A stretch of 64,000 nt of DNA from Desulfovibrio sp. 86. GTDB lineage: Bacteria; Desulfobacterota; Desulfovibrionia; Desulfovibrionales; Desulfovibrionaceae. The stretch lies in contig NZ_LR738849.1 of assembly GCF_902702915.1 (NCBI RefSeq), positions 3,240,001 to 3,304,000 of the forward strand. Direction: 5' to 3'. Below, in pieces: positions 42,395 to 50,855 of this stretch. Each line of letters opens with the position of its first letter. The stretch's first letter is position 1. A program made the translations under genes and the position numbers. The notes under the pieces were generated by a model, which saw nothing but the letters and a program-made list of their open reading frames with translations, was not told the origin of the DNA and made no database searches.

Positions 42395-42779
42395 AAAAAT
42401 CACCGGCGTTAAAAGAAATTTGAGCGATACCGACAAGATAGTTTTATACCTACCAATTGGTGCGATGCCGTAATCCACAAATATCGATGAGGTCGCACCG
42501 TCAGGCTTTGAATCTCCATTTCATAGTTCTAAAATAGGCGGCTGTCAAGACTGGTTGTGCCCAAAAGAGCACTGGTCCGGTTGCTCCGTGTGGGCGGCGG
42601 CTGGCAGGAAAGCGCGTTGGCCTGCTGCGGAGAATCAGGTTTTAGAGCATGTTGTCTATGAAAATGAACATGCTCTACCGCTCACGCAAATGCAGCGTGG
42701 GCAACGGAAAATGCGGTTTTCGCCTCATGACATATTGTACTGTGAAGGGTTGAAAGCTAATCTGATAATGTCAGCGAAA
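42395..42779. other. Non-coding gap between Nif3 and deaminase genes
   Basis: No supported gene. It contains the TAGAGCAT palindrome at 42643-42677 and presumably the promoter of the nif3 operon. A short frame at 42555-42887 runs across the deaminase gene and is not credible. Confidence 0.6.
42643..42677. repeat. Palindromic repeat, TAGAGCAT family
   Basis: TAGAGCATGTT and AACATGCTCTA form a perfect 11-bp stem around 13 bases. The arm resembles the palindrome at 26724-26768, about 16 kb away. Confidence 0.6.
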
Positions 42780-43247
42780 TCAGTACGCCGTTTTGCCAGC
42801 ATCGGAGAGCCATGTGGCGAATGTGTTGCATGCTTCGTCGCAATGCAGCTGTTCGATGGGCAGTTTTCTTTCTGTCAGATCTCTTGAGAGCTCCTGGTAA
42901 ATGGCCGCATCATCAAAACCCGCGGCTGCCGCATCTTCGCGTGTATTGCAAAAATATATTTTTTCTATGCGAGCCCACCAGATGGCGCTGAGGCACATGG
43001 GGCAAGGTTCACAGCTGGCAAAGACCACCGCGCCCGAGAGGTCAAAGGTTGCAAGTTTTTGACAGGCCTCGCGTATGGCCACAACTTCGGCATGGGCGGT
43101 AGGGTCGTTGAGGGGGACAACCCTGTTCATGCCCTCGCCAATTATTTTTCCGTCCTTCACAACGACTGCGCCAAAAGGTCCCCCGCCAAGCCGCATGCTT
43201 TCTTTGGAAAGCTCGACGGCTCTTTTCATAAAGCGCATATTTTCCAT
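42780..43247 (-). CDS. Nucleoside/guanine deaminase (CMP/dCMP-deaminase fold)
   Basis: 155 residues. The zinc-binding deaminase motifs are HAEVVAIREAC (His plus catalytic Glu) and SCEPCPMCLSAIWWARIEKI (two Cys). The pattern SAIWWARI and the C-terminal region point to the guanine-deaminase branch instead of tRNA adenosine deaminase TadA, but the assignment between the two is tentative. The ATG at 43247 follows AAAGGTG; the GTG at 43256 overlaps that site. It appears to be a single-gene unit. Confidence 0.85.
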   Translation of the reverse strand: MENMRFMKRAVELSKESMRLGGGPFGAVVVKDGKIIGEGMNRVVPLNDPTAHAEVVAIREACQKLATFDLSGAVVFASCEPCPMCLSAIWWARIEKIYFCNTREDAAAAGFDDAAIYQELSRDLTERKLPIEQLHCDEACNTFATWLSDAGKTAY

Positions 43248-43367
43248 TAGAATCACCTTTTATAATCAGACAGTAATGAGCTTTAGCCAAAGTTGACCCA
43301 AATCAGGCCACATGGCAAGCCGGAGTTGGCCGTTGCGGGCATTTGGCTTCTGCGTTAGAAACTGCGG

Positions 43368-43571
43368 ATGAGTATGCGCAGTTTCTTTCGAATATTTCGT
43401 GATCTTTTTTTGCCGCAACCGCGCAATGCCTGCCCGCACTGTGGCGGGATCCGCTGCATCGGGGTTTGCCAGTTTGACAAGAAAGCAGGGGAAAACAATT
43501 CTTCAACATCAGAGGTCAATGGAGAGCATCACAGTAATTCTGGCGTGAAAGCCAGGCTTGACAGCAAATAA
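43368..43571 (+). CDS. Small protein with two CxxC-like pairs, hypothetical
   Basis: 67 residues: an amphipathic start (SFFRIFRDLFLP), then CPHCGGIRCIGVCQFD, which could hold a small zinc ribbon, and a polar tail. There is only a weak ribosome-binding site, and a minus-strand frame of similar length overlaps. I do not recognise a family. The clustered cysteines are the only argument that it is real. Confidence 0.35.
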   Translation: MSMRSFFRIFRDLFLPQPRNACPHCGGIRCIGVCQFDKKAGENNSSTSEVNGEHHSNSGVKARLDSK

Positions 43572-43592
43572 CGAAAAGCAAAATATAACATA

Positions 43593-43621
43593 TTGCCCTG
43601 TTAAACGGACGTTGACATAAT
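43593..43621 (+). promoter_or_regulatory. Possible sigma-70 promoter
   Basis: TTGCCC, 17 bases, CATAAT. It would transcribe toward the sensor-kinase gene, leaving a long leader of about 270 bases. A visual match only. Confidence 0.3.
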
Positions 43622-43896
43622 TGTTTTATGTTTTACGGCGTCATGCATGTCGTGAACTGCATCTCGCCAGAAAGACACGACAGATAAAACAGTTTTGCAT
43701 CAAAAATGGTTACAGTACTTCCCTCCTGATATTATGCTGCCATGGGCATCGGTTCCGAGTGGGCGGATGTTTGGCGGCAGGATGCTCCGAATCATCTTTT
43801 GCAAAATTTTCTATTTCCCCGCCATCATCACCGCTTCGATTCGGGCGTTTTTGTCCGACAACACTATAATCCCGGCAGTCGCCTGCATAACTACAG
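43622..43896. other. Leader region before the sensor kinase
   Basis: Short frames on both strands show no homology that I can see, and no clear hairpin. It is probably an untranslated leader or contains further promoter elements. Confidence 0.4.
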
Positions 43897-45510
43897 ATGA
43901 ATTTTGTCAAAAATAACAGCTTGTTCATCAGGCTTGTAATGATGGTCAGTCTGGCCCTCTGCCCCCCCATACTTCTGAGCCATTTGGCAAGCTCGTATTT
44001 CATCAGCAAATACGGCTTTGAACAGGCGGAACAGACGGTCTCCAATGTGGCGCAACTTTCCGCAGAATCGCCTGTTGTCATTGAAGGAATGCGGTCTCCA
44101 AAAGGGGATGCCTGGCTTCAGATGGCAGGTTTTCTTCGCATGCTCACAAGTGTTTCAGGCGTAAAATTTATTGTGCTCATAGACATGCATGGCAACCGAA
44201 TATATCACCCCGAGGAGCAAAAAATCGGCGCGCACATTGTGGGCGGCGACGAGGGCGAAGCGTTGCAGGGCAAGACCTATATTTCTTCCGCGCGAGGCAC
44301 GTTTGGTTTTTCGCAAAGGGCTTTCAGGCCCGTGTTTAACGAAAGTGGCCAGCAGATCGGCGCCGTTGTGGTTGGCATCATGTCTCGTGATATTGAAAAA
44401 AACGTATCCGGTCTTACCAGCCACATGACGTGGCTGTTCAGCCTTGCACTGGTCATTGGCCTTCTGTTGGCCGTTTTGTTGTCACGTAAAATCAAAAAAA
44501 TTCTTTTTGGCCTGGAACCGCACCAGATCGCCCGGCTTCTTGAGGAACGCAACGCCATCCTGAGCACTGTACGCGAGGGCATCATCGCCATTAACAGAAA
44601 CAACAGGCTTGTTGTCGTCAATGAAATGGCTGAGAAAATCCTGCGTTCCGCAGGGGTGCAGGGAGAGTTGCTGGGACGCCCCGTACAGGAAGTGGTGCCG
44701 TCAACGCGCCTTGATGCCATTCTCAAGGAAGGCAAGCCTGAATACGACTGCGAACAGAACATCAATGGACAGATCATCATGACCAATCGATCCCCCATTA
44801 TTATTCAGGGCAAAACCATTGGCGCTGTGGCAACATTCCGGGATATGACGGAGATGCGCGCCCTGGCGGAGCGCATGACGGGGCTGAGCAATTATGCAGA
44901 GGCTTTGCGATCCCGCTCGCACGAATATCTGAATAAATTGCATGTTATTTCGGGACTGCTGCGCAACAAGCGTTATGAAGAGCTTGAAGAATATCTGTCG
45001 CAGATCATCGGCAGCAAAATACGCGAAACTTCATCCATCAAACTTAATGTGCAGGACCCAATTCTTGTCGGACTTTTGGAAAGCAAGTTCAGTCGTGCCA
45101 ACGAACGCCATGTTACACTGACATTGGGCGGAAGTGGTGTTATTCCACCGCTTTCGCCAACAGGATCGCATGCTCTTGTAACAATACTTGGCAACCTTGT
45201 GGACAATGCCTTTGACGCTGTCAGCTATACGCAGGAAAAGCACATTGATCTGTCCGTGCATTGCGAGGATGATACTCTTGTCATAACCGTTGCGGATACC
45301 GGGCGGGGCATTAACGAAGAGCATCTGCCGGAGATCTTCAAAAAAGGCTTTTCCACCAAGGGGGCGGGCAGAGGCATCGGCCTGTATATGCTGCTTTTGA
45401 CCCTTGACGAGCTGGATGGATCCATTGAGGTTGATTCTCATGTGGGGCAGGGGACGTCCTTTACGGTGCATATTCCCCTGGCCATGCTCACCAGCGGAGG
45501 GCGGGCATGA
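43897..45510 (+). CDS. DcuS/CitA-type sensor histidine kinase
   Basis: 537 residues. TM1 (about 10-32), a periplasmic PAS-like sensor domain (about 35-175) with FIVLIDMHGNRIYHPEEQKIG and the RAFRPVFNESGQQIGAVVVG motif, then TM2 (about 178-200), a cytoplasmic PAS domain (about 215-320), the H-box SHEYLNKLHVISGLL (phospho-acceptor His near residue 340) and an HATPase domain with NLVDNAFDA, DTGRGI and GRGIGLYML. Family members sense C4-dicarboxylates, citrate or related acids. It is co-transcribed with the response regulator, whose start overlaps its stop by four bases. Confidence 0.92.
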   Translation: MNFVKNNSLFIRLVMMVSLALCPPILLSHLASSYFISKYGFEQAEQTVSNVAQLSAESPVVIEGMRSPKGDAWLQMAGFLRMLTSVSGVKFIVLIDMHGNRIYHPEEQKIGAHIVGGDEGEALQGKTYISSARGTFGFSQRAFRPVFNESGQQIGAVVVGIMSRDIEKNVSGLTSHMTWLFSLALVIGLLLAVLLSRKIKKILFGLEPHQIARLLEERNAILSTVREGIIAINRNNRLVVVNEMAEKILRSAGVQGELLGRPVQEVVPSTRLDAILKEGKPEYDCEQNINGQIIMTNRSPIIIQGKTIGAVATFRDMTEMRALAERMTGLSNYAEALRSRSHEYLNKLHVISGLLRNKRYEELEEYLSQIIGSKIRETSSIKLNVQDPILVGLLESKFSRANERHVTLTLGGSGVIPPLSPTGSHALVTILGNLVDNAFDAVSYTQEKHIDLSVHCEDDTLVITVADTGRGINEEHLPEIFKKGFSTKGAGRGIGLYMLLLTLDELDGSIEVDSHVGQGTSFTVHIPLAMLTSGGRA

Positions 45511-46181
45511 TCCGCACAATAATCGTTGAAGACGATCCTATGGTGGCTGACATTGCCGCCGGATATCTGGAGCGTATTGATGAGTTCAGCCTTGAACATA
45601 CCGCCAGATCGGGCGAAGATGCCCTGGCTCTGTTGCGTGCCTGCCATGTGGATTTGGTGCTGCTCGACGTGTTCATGCCCGGAATGGACGGTATGGAACT
45701 GCTGCGTATTATCAAATCCCAGTTTTTTCATACAGATGTCATTATGATCACGGCAGCCCAGAACAGCGAAGACATCCTGAAGGCCCTGAGGCTTGGAGTG
45801 GCGGATTATATCGTCAAACCCTTCACCTATGAGCGCTTTCGGGAATCTATGTTGCAGTTTCAAGAAAAGCGCCGCCTGCTTATGTCGCCTGAAGTCGCCA
45901 TAACTCAGGACATCCTGGACAGGCGTATTTTCATAAAAAAGCCCGAAGGGGGCGCTGGCAGGCCAAAGGGTATTGATGCCCAAACCCTTGAAGCCGTAGT
46001 GTCAGTGTTGAAAGAACAGCCCGGCCTCTTCAGTCTTAAAGACATTGAACGCGTAGCTGGAATTTCGCGTATTTCTTTAAAGAAGTATTTCGATTATCTG
46101 GCGGAAACCGGACGGCTTGGCAGTTCCAAGGGGTACGGTGGGCAGGGGAGACCGGTAACCCTGTATAATTGGCTGGGTTGA
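45507..46181 (+). CDS. CitB/DcuR-type response regulator
   Basis: 224 residues. The receiver domain has IIVEDDPMVADIAAGYL, the phospho-acceptor Asp in LVLLDVFMPGMDGMELL, VIMITAAQ and the conserved Lys in YIVKPFTYERF. The output domain (about 155-224) has the winged helix-turn-helix of this class (LEAVVSVLKEQPG, then VAGISRISLKKYFDYLAETG). The targets are unknown: no dicarboxylate transporter lies directly beside it, the closest candidate being the SLC13 gene about 5 kb away, which has its own sigma-54 regulator. Confidence 0.92.
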   Translation: MIRTIIVEDDPMVADIAAGYLERIDEFSLEHTARSGEDALALLRACHVDLVLLDVFMPGMDGMELLRIIKSQFFHTDVIMITAAQNSEDILKALRLGVADYIVKPFTYERFRESMLQFQEKRRLLMSPEVAITQDILDRRIFIKKPEGGAGRPKGIDAQTLEAVVSVLKEQPGLFSLKDIERVAGISRISLKKYFDYLAETGRLGSSKGYGGQGRPVTLYNWLG

Positions 46182-46235
46182 GCCTTGCCCTAAGCGGTCC
46201 GTTGTGTCACGGAACCTGACTGCCGGAGGTGCAGC

Positions 46236-46466
46236 ATGCCACGCATAGTAACCATGGCCTTTGTTTTGACTCTCGCCCTGCTGGCGGCAACTCCGGGCAT
46301 GACCGCCCAGGCGGAATGGCCTGCCTACAGGGGGAACGTAAAATCACGCATTTACCACAACAATGGTTGCAAGTATTTCAATTGCAAGGCGTGCACTGTG
46401 CCGCTGGCCTCTCCACAGGAAGCGAAAGCAAAGGGCTTTCGGGCCTGCAAAGTGTGCGGCGGGTAG
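46236..46466 (+). CDS. Small secreted Cys-rich protein, Ada-like zinc-binding motif
   Basis: 76 residues. A clear signal peptide (TMAFVLTLALLAATPGMTAQA) leaves a mature protein of about 50 residues. The mature part, with YHNNGCKYFNCKACTVPL, then SPQEAKAKGFRAC and KVCGG, resembles the Ada-type metal-binding knuckle also found as a tail on secreted nucleases. Four cysteines could bind zinc. GGAGG precedes the ATG. It lies 54 bases after the response-regulator stop and may be co-expressed with it. Confidence 0.75.
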   Translation: MPRIVTMAFVLTLALLAATPGMTAQAEWPAYRGNVKSRIYHNNGCKYFNCKACTVPLASPQEAKAKGFRACKVCGG

Positions 46467-46662
46467 TTTGGGCATCACGGAAAAACGAGCACGAAACAAC
46501 CCGCACAGTGCCGCAGTCCTGATGTCTTCGAAGCCTTACGGCTTTGCAATGTCCAGGTGAGCAATTCCGGTCAGAGTCTTTTTCAGCGCCGCTGTTAACC
46601 ATGTGCGCATGAACGGGATACTCTCGAGAGTTGCGAGTTTTTTATCAGCGCATTGCACACGA

Positions 46663-47007
46663 CTATATAACAATCAATCCGGCAAATAGGAGGCAGACAA
46701 AGAACCCTGCCAACATAAAACCTGCCACGCCGGCTGAGATTGCCATGATAAATACGACGCCCCGGCTTGCGGGCGGCACAGAAATGCTTGGGTGTCCGGT
46801 TTTCATTTTTTGCGAATATCTTTCATTATCTTGTTGGATTATGGTTCTTGTTCTCTGCCGAGCGCTTCTCCGCCGGGGAGGTGGCGCATGCTTGTGCTTC
46901 AGTTGTTGCCGCATCTTACCTGCAGGGTACACTTCTGGCTGCGCAGGAGAAAGGCATTCCCATAAATCCCTGGTCAAATACATACGTTCCTCTTCGGAAA
47001 TAATCAT
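46663..47007 (-). CDS. Small tail-anchored-like membrane protein, hypothetical
   Basis: About 114 residues: an acidic start (MIISEEERMYLTRDLWECL), a Lys/Arg/Pro-rich linker (about 30-75) and one strongly hydrophobic C-terminal helix (VVFIMAISAGVAGFMLAGFF onwards). The ATG at 47007 has AAGGA about ten bases before it. I know no family for it. An overlapping frame in the same direction (46916-47104) looks less protein-like. Confidence 0.45.
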   Translation of the reverse strand: MIISEEERMYLTRDLWECLSPAQPEVYPAGKMRQQLKHKHAPPPRRRSARQRTRTIIQQDNERYSQKMKTGHPSISVPPASRGVVFIMAISAGVAGFMLAGFFVCLLFAGLIVI

Positions 47008-47492
47008 GTATGTACCATCCTTCAATCAGAATGCCATTTTTTTGCACAATGCGGATCTGTGCCCCACGTCCAATTTTCGCACGCCAAGCGAAACCCAGCT
47101 CCAAAGGCGGTAACTGGAAATGTCGGGTAAGAGCGGGCTGTCACAGAAGCTTCCTTCACCGACTAAAAAGTATTCCTACGTTGACTATGAGAGGGCATGG
47201 CGATGCATGCCGTTTTTGCGGGTGGGTATGTTGCTTTGTTGCCATTGATCGACCTCCTTGTTATTAAGAAAATGCGGTTTTTTGTACGTGGTTTTTGGCT
47301 GCGGCTATCAGGGCCTTTTCATTTTGAAACACTCCGACGGCTGCGCGAACAGGCGCCGGTCGTGGTGGCGTAAGCGCATATTATTTTGCGGGTACGCGCC
47401 ATTACGAATGTGGCTTAAACTTTAAGAATACCTATTCTCAAAAGTTCTTTGCTCTAGCTGCTGGTGATAAATATTTAGTCGAAAATTCGAAT
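47008..47492. other. Intergenic region with candidate operators
   Basis: No supported gene. Near the right end lie AGAATA-CC-TATTCT (47425-47438) and TCGAA-AA-TTCGA (47479-47490), both just upstream of the repressor-like gene. The rest shows nothing I recognise. Confidence 0.5.
47479..47490. promoter_or_regulatory. Candidate operator of the repressor-like gene
   Basis: TCGAA-AA-TTCGA ends two bases before the ATG of the HTH gene. The identical 12-mer occurs again inside the gene at 47652-47663, and a near copy (TCGAAAATTAGA) is at 47501-47512. The clustering suggests binding by the encoded protein itself. Confidence 0.45.
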
Positions 47493-47978
47493 ATGGTCAA
47501 TCGAAAATTAGAACAAAAAGAGATTTGCGAACGCCTGCGAGATTTGATCGCCTGGCGTAAAAGCATTGATGGCTTGACGCAGAATGATTTTGCGGTGATG
47601 GTTGGCTCAAAGCCAACCACGTTTCTTGACTACCTTAAGCCTAAGGGCCAGTCGAAAATTCGACTTGAGCTTTTGAATAATATTGTCCGCGCTTTTCCCC
47701 AGGTGAACCGGGAATGGCTTTTTTGGGGAGAGGGCGCGATGTTAATGACAGAAAAACAACGTCTCGGCTGCGACCAGGTGGAGAAACACTCTGCAAATAT
47801 TAGCGATGCGTTATTGGAAAAACTGCTTGCCAGGAATGAGGAGCTTCAGGAAAAAATCCTGAAGCTTATACGTGAAAATGCCACGTTGAAAACAAGGATG
47901 GAAATTTTGGCAAGCGAGTGTGGGCAGGCACAAGAATCCGGCACAATTCAGCCCTCTGGAGAAGATGCGGCAGAATAG
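47493..47978 (+). CDS. Phage-repressor-like HTH regulator with coiled-coil tail
   Basis: 161 residues. The N-terminal helix-turn-helix (GLTQNDFAVMVGSKPTTFLD, then YLKPKG) is followed by VNREWLFWGEGAMLM, a motif shared with phage CI-type repressors, and a leucine-rich coiled coil (about 110-145, LLEKLLARNEELQEKILKL). The same layout is seen in the repressor-like protein at 60518-61132 (RQWLYFGEGPMF), so this may be a prophage leftover or a solitary regulator. Candidate operators flank the start codon. Confidence 0.75.
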   Translation: MVNRKLEQKEICERLRDLIAWRKSIDGLTQNDFAVMVGSKPTTFLDYLKPKGQSKIRLELLNNIVRAFPQVNREWLFWGEGAMLMTEKQRLGCDQVEKHSANISDALLEKLLARNEELQEKILKLIRENATLKTRMEILASECGQAQESGTIQPSGEDAAE

Positions 47979-48136
47979 CCCCAAGCCTATACGATTGATC
48001 TCACTTCGGTTCGATGGTTTCTTGTCTGCTTACAGCCGGTCCGGCGCACTTTCTAGGTTGCGGACGTTTTGAGTCTGCATTCTGATGCATACTGCGGCCA
48101 GCCCGAGTAATCCCTTTTTAGTAGCTCTTCAGAGTA

Positions 48137-48610
48137 GAACCTATGTCACCAGTTTACGTTTCATGACCGGGGTGATGCCGCCAATGCCATGTTTGGCCGT
48201 TCATTGTTATATGTCCACAGCCAGGCCGTGGCAAATTCCTGTATTTCTTCCAGTGATTCAAAAAAGATACTGATTCAGCCACCGTAACGGACTGTTCGGT
48301 TGTAGCGCTCAATGTAGGCATTCCGCTGCGGTTTTCCCGGTTGAATATGCGTATTGTAATGTTCAGCTTCTCTGCCCACGATAAAAGCCGGACGCTTATG
48401 TATTCCGGGCCGTTATCTCAGCGAATTTCTTGCGGGCAACCACTTCAGACGAGCATTTTCCTTTTTCAGCTTTTTCATTCGAGCCATCATGGATGCATCC
48501 ATTCCGCCGAACCTGGGCCGCCATTTGTAAAAAGACGCGCTACTCATGCCGTGCTTACGGCAAAGTTCGGGAACGGGCAGCCTTTTTTTGGCCTGTTTTA
48601 AAATCACCAA
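48137..48610 (-). pseudogene. Decayed IS3-family transposase (orfA and orfB pieces)
   Basis: On the minus strand an orfA piece (VILKQAKKRLPVPELCRKHG, MSSASFYKWRPRFGGMDASM) is followed, in shifting frames, by orfB core pieces: DNGPEYIS, then IQPGKPQRNAYIERYNRTVR, then EEIQEFATAWLWTYNNERPN and finally GGITPVMKRKLVT. At least two frameshifts and an internal deletion (the middle of orfB is missing) make it non-functional. No terminal repeats were found. Confidence 0.8.
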
Positions 48611-48970
48611 GATTTTACTGTCCGTGAATCGGGACTTTTTCAGCGTAAAATTTCCTGATTGCTTATTCTCTGAAACTCTATCTTGAAATACTACTTTTTT
48701 TGGGGGGGATTACCAAGATTCTGGACTTCTGCCTGTTCAGCAGCATCACTAGAGTATGAAAAATCAGCGGGAATTGGCTGTAGCGATACCGTGAAGAGCG
48801 CCCTCAAGAATTCCAGGATCACATGGCGGCGGCTGAAGAGCAGAAAAGCAATGCACCCCAGAATGTTTCTACCTAAGGGTTGCATGGACAGGGAGGATGT
48901 CTGCAATTTTTCTCTATAATTACATAATATTATAAGAAAATTATCTTAATATTCTGACTGGTGCTTCAAG
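48611..48970. other. Gap between IS remnants, no gene seen
   Basis: Frames of 70-80 codons on both strands overlap each other and have no recognisable features. The DNA becomes AT-rich toward the IS2-like element. Confidence 0.4.
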
Positions 48971-49046
48971 GTATCCTGGGCTGCTAAATGGAGTAGCCCC
49001 CATTTCGACCGGACACCCCTCTAACTAAGGAGGAGGTGCTGGAACT

Positions 49047-49445
49047 ATGTCTGGAACTAGTGCTAAAACAAGTTCAACGGTGGAGATAGTAAACATAACG
49101 CCCCGTCGCCGTTGGTCTGTCGGCGAGAAAGTTCGCCTGATAGAGGCCAGCATGGCCCCAGGTCAGTCGGTTTCTCTGGTGGCACGAACGTATGGCGTTG
49201 CTCCCAATTTGCTTTACCGCTGGAGAAAGCAGATGAGTGAAGGCGGCAAAACAGCCATTGGAGCCAATGACGAGGTTGTCAGCGTTGCCGAAGTAAAGGC
49301 CCTGAAAAAGCGAATCCGTCAGTTGGAACGCGTCCTTGGCAACAAAACACTGGAAGTGGAAATCCTCAAAGAAGCTGTTCGCATTGGCCGCGAAAAAAAA
49401 CTTATCTCGCGGCTGCCCTTGTCCGGCGTGGAGGATTTCCAGTGA
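49047..49445 (+). CDS. IS2-like transposase OrfA
   Basis: 132 residues. The helix-turn-helix (WSVGEKVRLIEASMAPGQSV, SLVARTYGVAPNLLYRWRKQ) and the leucine-zipper-like helix (VKALKKRIRQLERVLGNKTL) are those of IS3-family OrfA. AGGAGG lies upstream. The stop overlaps the OrfB start, where programmed -1 frameshifting usually makes the full OrfAB transposase. Confidence 0.92.
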   Translation: MSGTSAKTSSTVEIVNITPRRRWSVGEKVRLIEASMAPGQSVSLVARTYGVAPNLLYRWRKQMSEGGKTAIGANDEVVSVAEVKALKKRIRQLERVLGNKTLEVEILKEAVRIGREKKLISRLPLSGVEDFQ

Positions 49446-50281
49446 AACGGGTCACAGACGCCCTGGCGGTGTCCCGATCCAACACCTATGAACGTAGCCG
49501 CAGCCCACGGCCTCGCCCGGAACGATACAGCAAAGCAGAAGACGCATTCCTTCTACCGCTGATCGTCGAACTTTTGGGCGGACGCCAGACCTACGGCTAT
49601 CGGCGTATCCAGCGACTGCTTAATCGGCAACTGGTTGCCGATGGGCGCACTCCGGTCAACCATAAACGTGTGTACAGGATAATGAGGCAAAATAACCTGT
49701 TGCTGGCACGGTTTACTGGCAGCCAACCTGACAAGGCACACACGGGCAAGGTTTCCACACTACAAAGAAATCAGCGTTGGTGCTCTGACGGGTTTGAGAT
49801 TGCCTGCGACAACGGTGAGCGGGTGCGCGTCATTTTTGCCCTGGATACTTGCGACCGAGAAGTTATGGCCTATGCCGCCACCACTGGCGGGTACAGTGCT
49901 GACATGGCGCAAAGCGTCATGCTGGCATGCGTTGAAAAGCGGTTTGGGGATGTCAAAACATTGCAGCCAGTTGAATGGCTCTCCGACAACGGCTCCTGCT
50001 ACACGGCAAGAGAAACAGTAACGTTTGCCGCCGCCTTGGGCATCGTCAGCAAGTTTACTCCAGTTCGCAGCCCTCAAAGTAACGGTATGGCTGAAGCTCT
50101 CGTCAAAACATTCAAAAGGGATTACGTCTTCTGCAATGATCGACCGGATGCCGAAACTGTGATGGCGCTACTCCCTTGCTGGTTTGAAGACTATAATGAA
50201 AATGCCCCGCACAAGGCCCTGCGGATGCTCTCGCCTCGTGAGTTTATCCGTTCATTGCAAATCTTGGAGTGTCCGGTTTAG
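49442..50281 (+). CDS. IS2-like transposase OrfB (DDE integrase core)
   Basis: 279 residues starting with GTG. An HTH_21-like region (RQTYGYRRIQRLLNRQL, VNHKRVYRIMRQNNLLLAR) precedes the integrase core with Asp in RWCSDGFEIACDNG, Asp in WLSDNGSCYTARET and Glu in SPQSNGMAEALVKTFKRDY, the DDE residues. The frame is open throughout, so the element may be active. Confidence 0.92.
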   Translation: MKRVTDALAVSRSNTYERSRSPRPRPERYSKAEDAFLLPLIVELLGGRQTYGYRRIQRLLNRQLVADGRTPVNHKRVYRIMRQNNLLLARFTGSQPDKAHTGKVSTLQRNQRWCSDGFEIACDNGERVRVIFALDTCDREVMAYAATTGGYSADMAQSVMLACVEKRFGDVKTLQPVEWLSDNGSCYTARETVTFAAALGIVSKFTPVRSPQSNGMAEALVKTFKRDYVFCNDRPDAETVMALLPCWFEDYNENAPHKALRMLSPREFIRSLQILECPV

Positions 50282-50328
50282 CAGGGGCAACTCCACTAAA
50301 GCCTAGCAGCCCAGGATACAAAAAGCTT

Positions 50329-50775
50329 TTAGTAAGCTGTATTATTAGAGGCTACACCGGCATAACTGGAACGCGACTGGATGCCCCAGTGATCTCCATG
50401 CCTTGTGATAATATAGAAAGATTCATAGGTGACAATGCGCTTATGTTCTTTGGTAAATCTTGAAAACTCAACCGCATAGTGCAATTTATCGGCACTGGCC
50501 TGGATAAGGTGACGCAGACCCCATGCAGAATACCCCCATTGAACGGAATCCTTAAGGGCCTCGTGCCCGCTGTCTCTGGCATATTCTTCAGGTGTTTGCC
50601 AGATTTGAATCTTGTCTCCCGCGATTCGCACATGCGGATAGTGCAACTTTTGCGCTAACTCCAGAGCATTAGCGCGGCTGAAGTATTCAATAAATTCGTC
50701 CAGCACTGTGCGACCAATACGGTCGAGATCCATAAGTTCTTCGGGCAGCAATTCTGATGTACATGTGGAAATCAT
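50329..50775 (-). CDS. NTF2/SnoaL-like protein, function unknown
   Basis: 148 residues with the cone-shaped NTF2-like pattern (EFIEYFSRANALELAQKLHY onwards, a mixed alpha/beta protein ending ...YESFYIITRHGDHWGIQSRS). Such folds include isomerases, small ligand-binding proteins and lyase subunits, so no reaction can be named. AAGGA lies upstream. The stop lies ten bases from the right end of the IS2-like element, so the last residues may have been altered by the insertion. It is downstream of the SLC13 gene on the same strand and probably shares its promoter. Confidence 0.65.
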   Translation of the reverse strand: MISTCTSELLPEELMDLDRIGRTVLDEFIEYFSRANALELAQKLHYPHVRIAGDKIQIWQTPEEYARDSGHEALKDSVQWGYSAWGLRHLIQASADKLHYAVEFSRFTKEHKRIVTYESFYIITRHGDHWGIQSRSSYAGVASNNTAY

Positions 50776-50855
50776 ACGCTTTTTCCTTTTGTTTAAAGAT
50801 TACTTGTGACACACAACAACCTGGCAGCGTCTCCTTTTATGAGTGGATTTATCGA

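Larger units (their letters stand above)
48971..50319 (+). mobile_element. IS3-family element, IS2-like
   Basis: A 1349-bp element with two overlapping transposase frames. The outermost 16 bases, GTATCCTGGGCTGCTA, are repeated in inverted form at the right end (50304-50319), and further inner similarity (GGAGTNGCCCC, CCGGACAC) continues on both sides with a small length difference. No clear target duplication is visible next to these ends, so either the true ends lie a few bases further in or one flank has changed. Confidence 0.85.
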
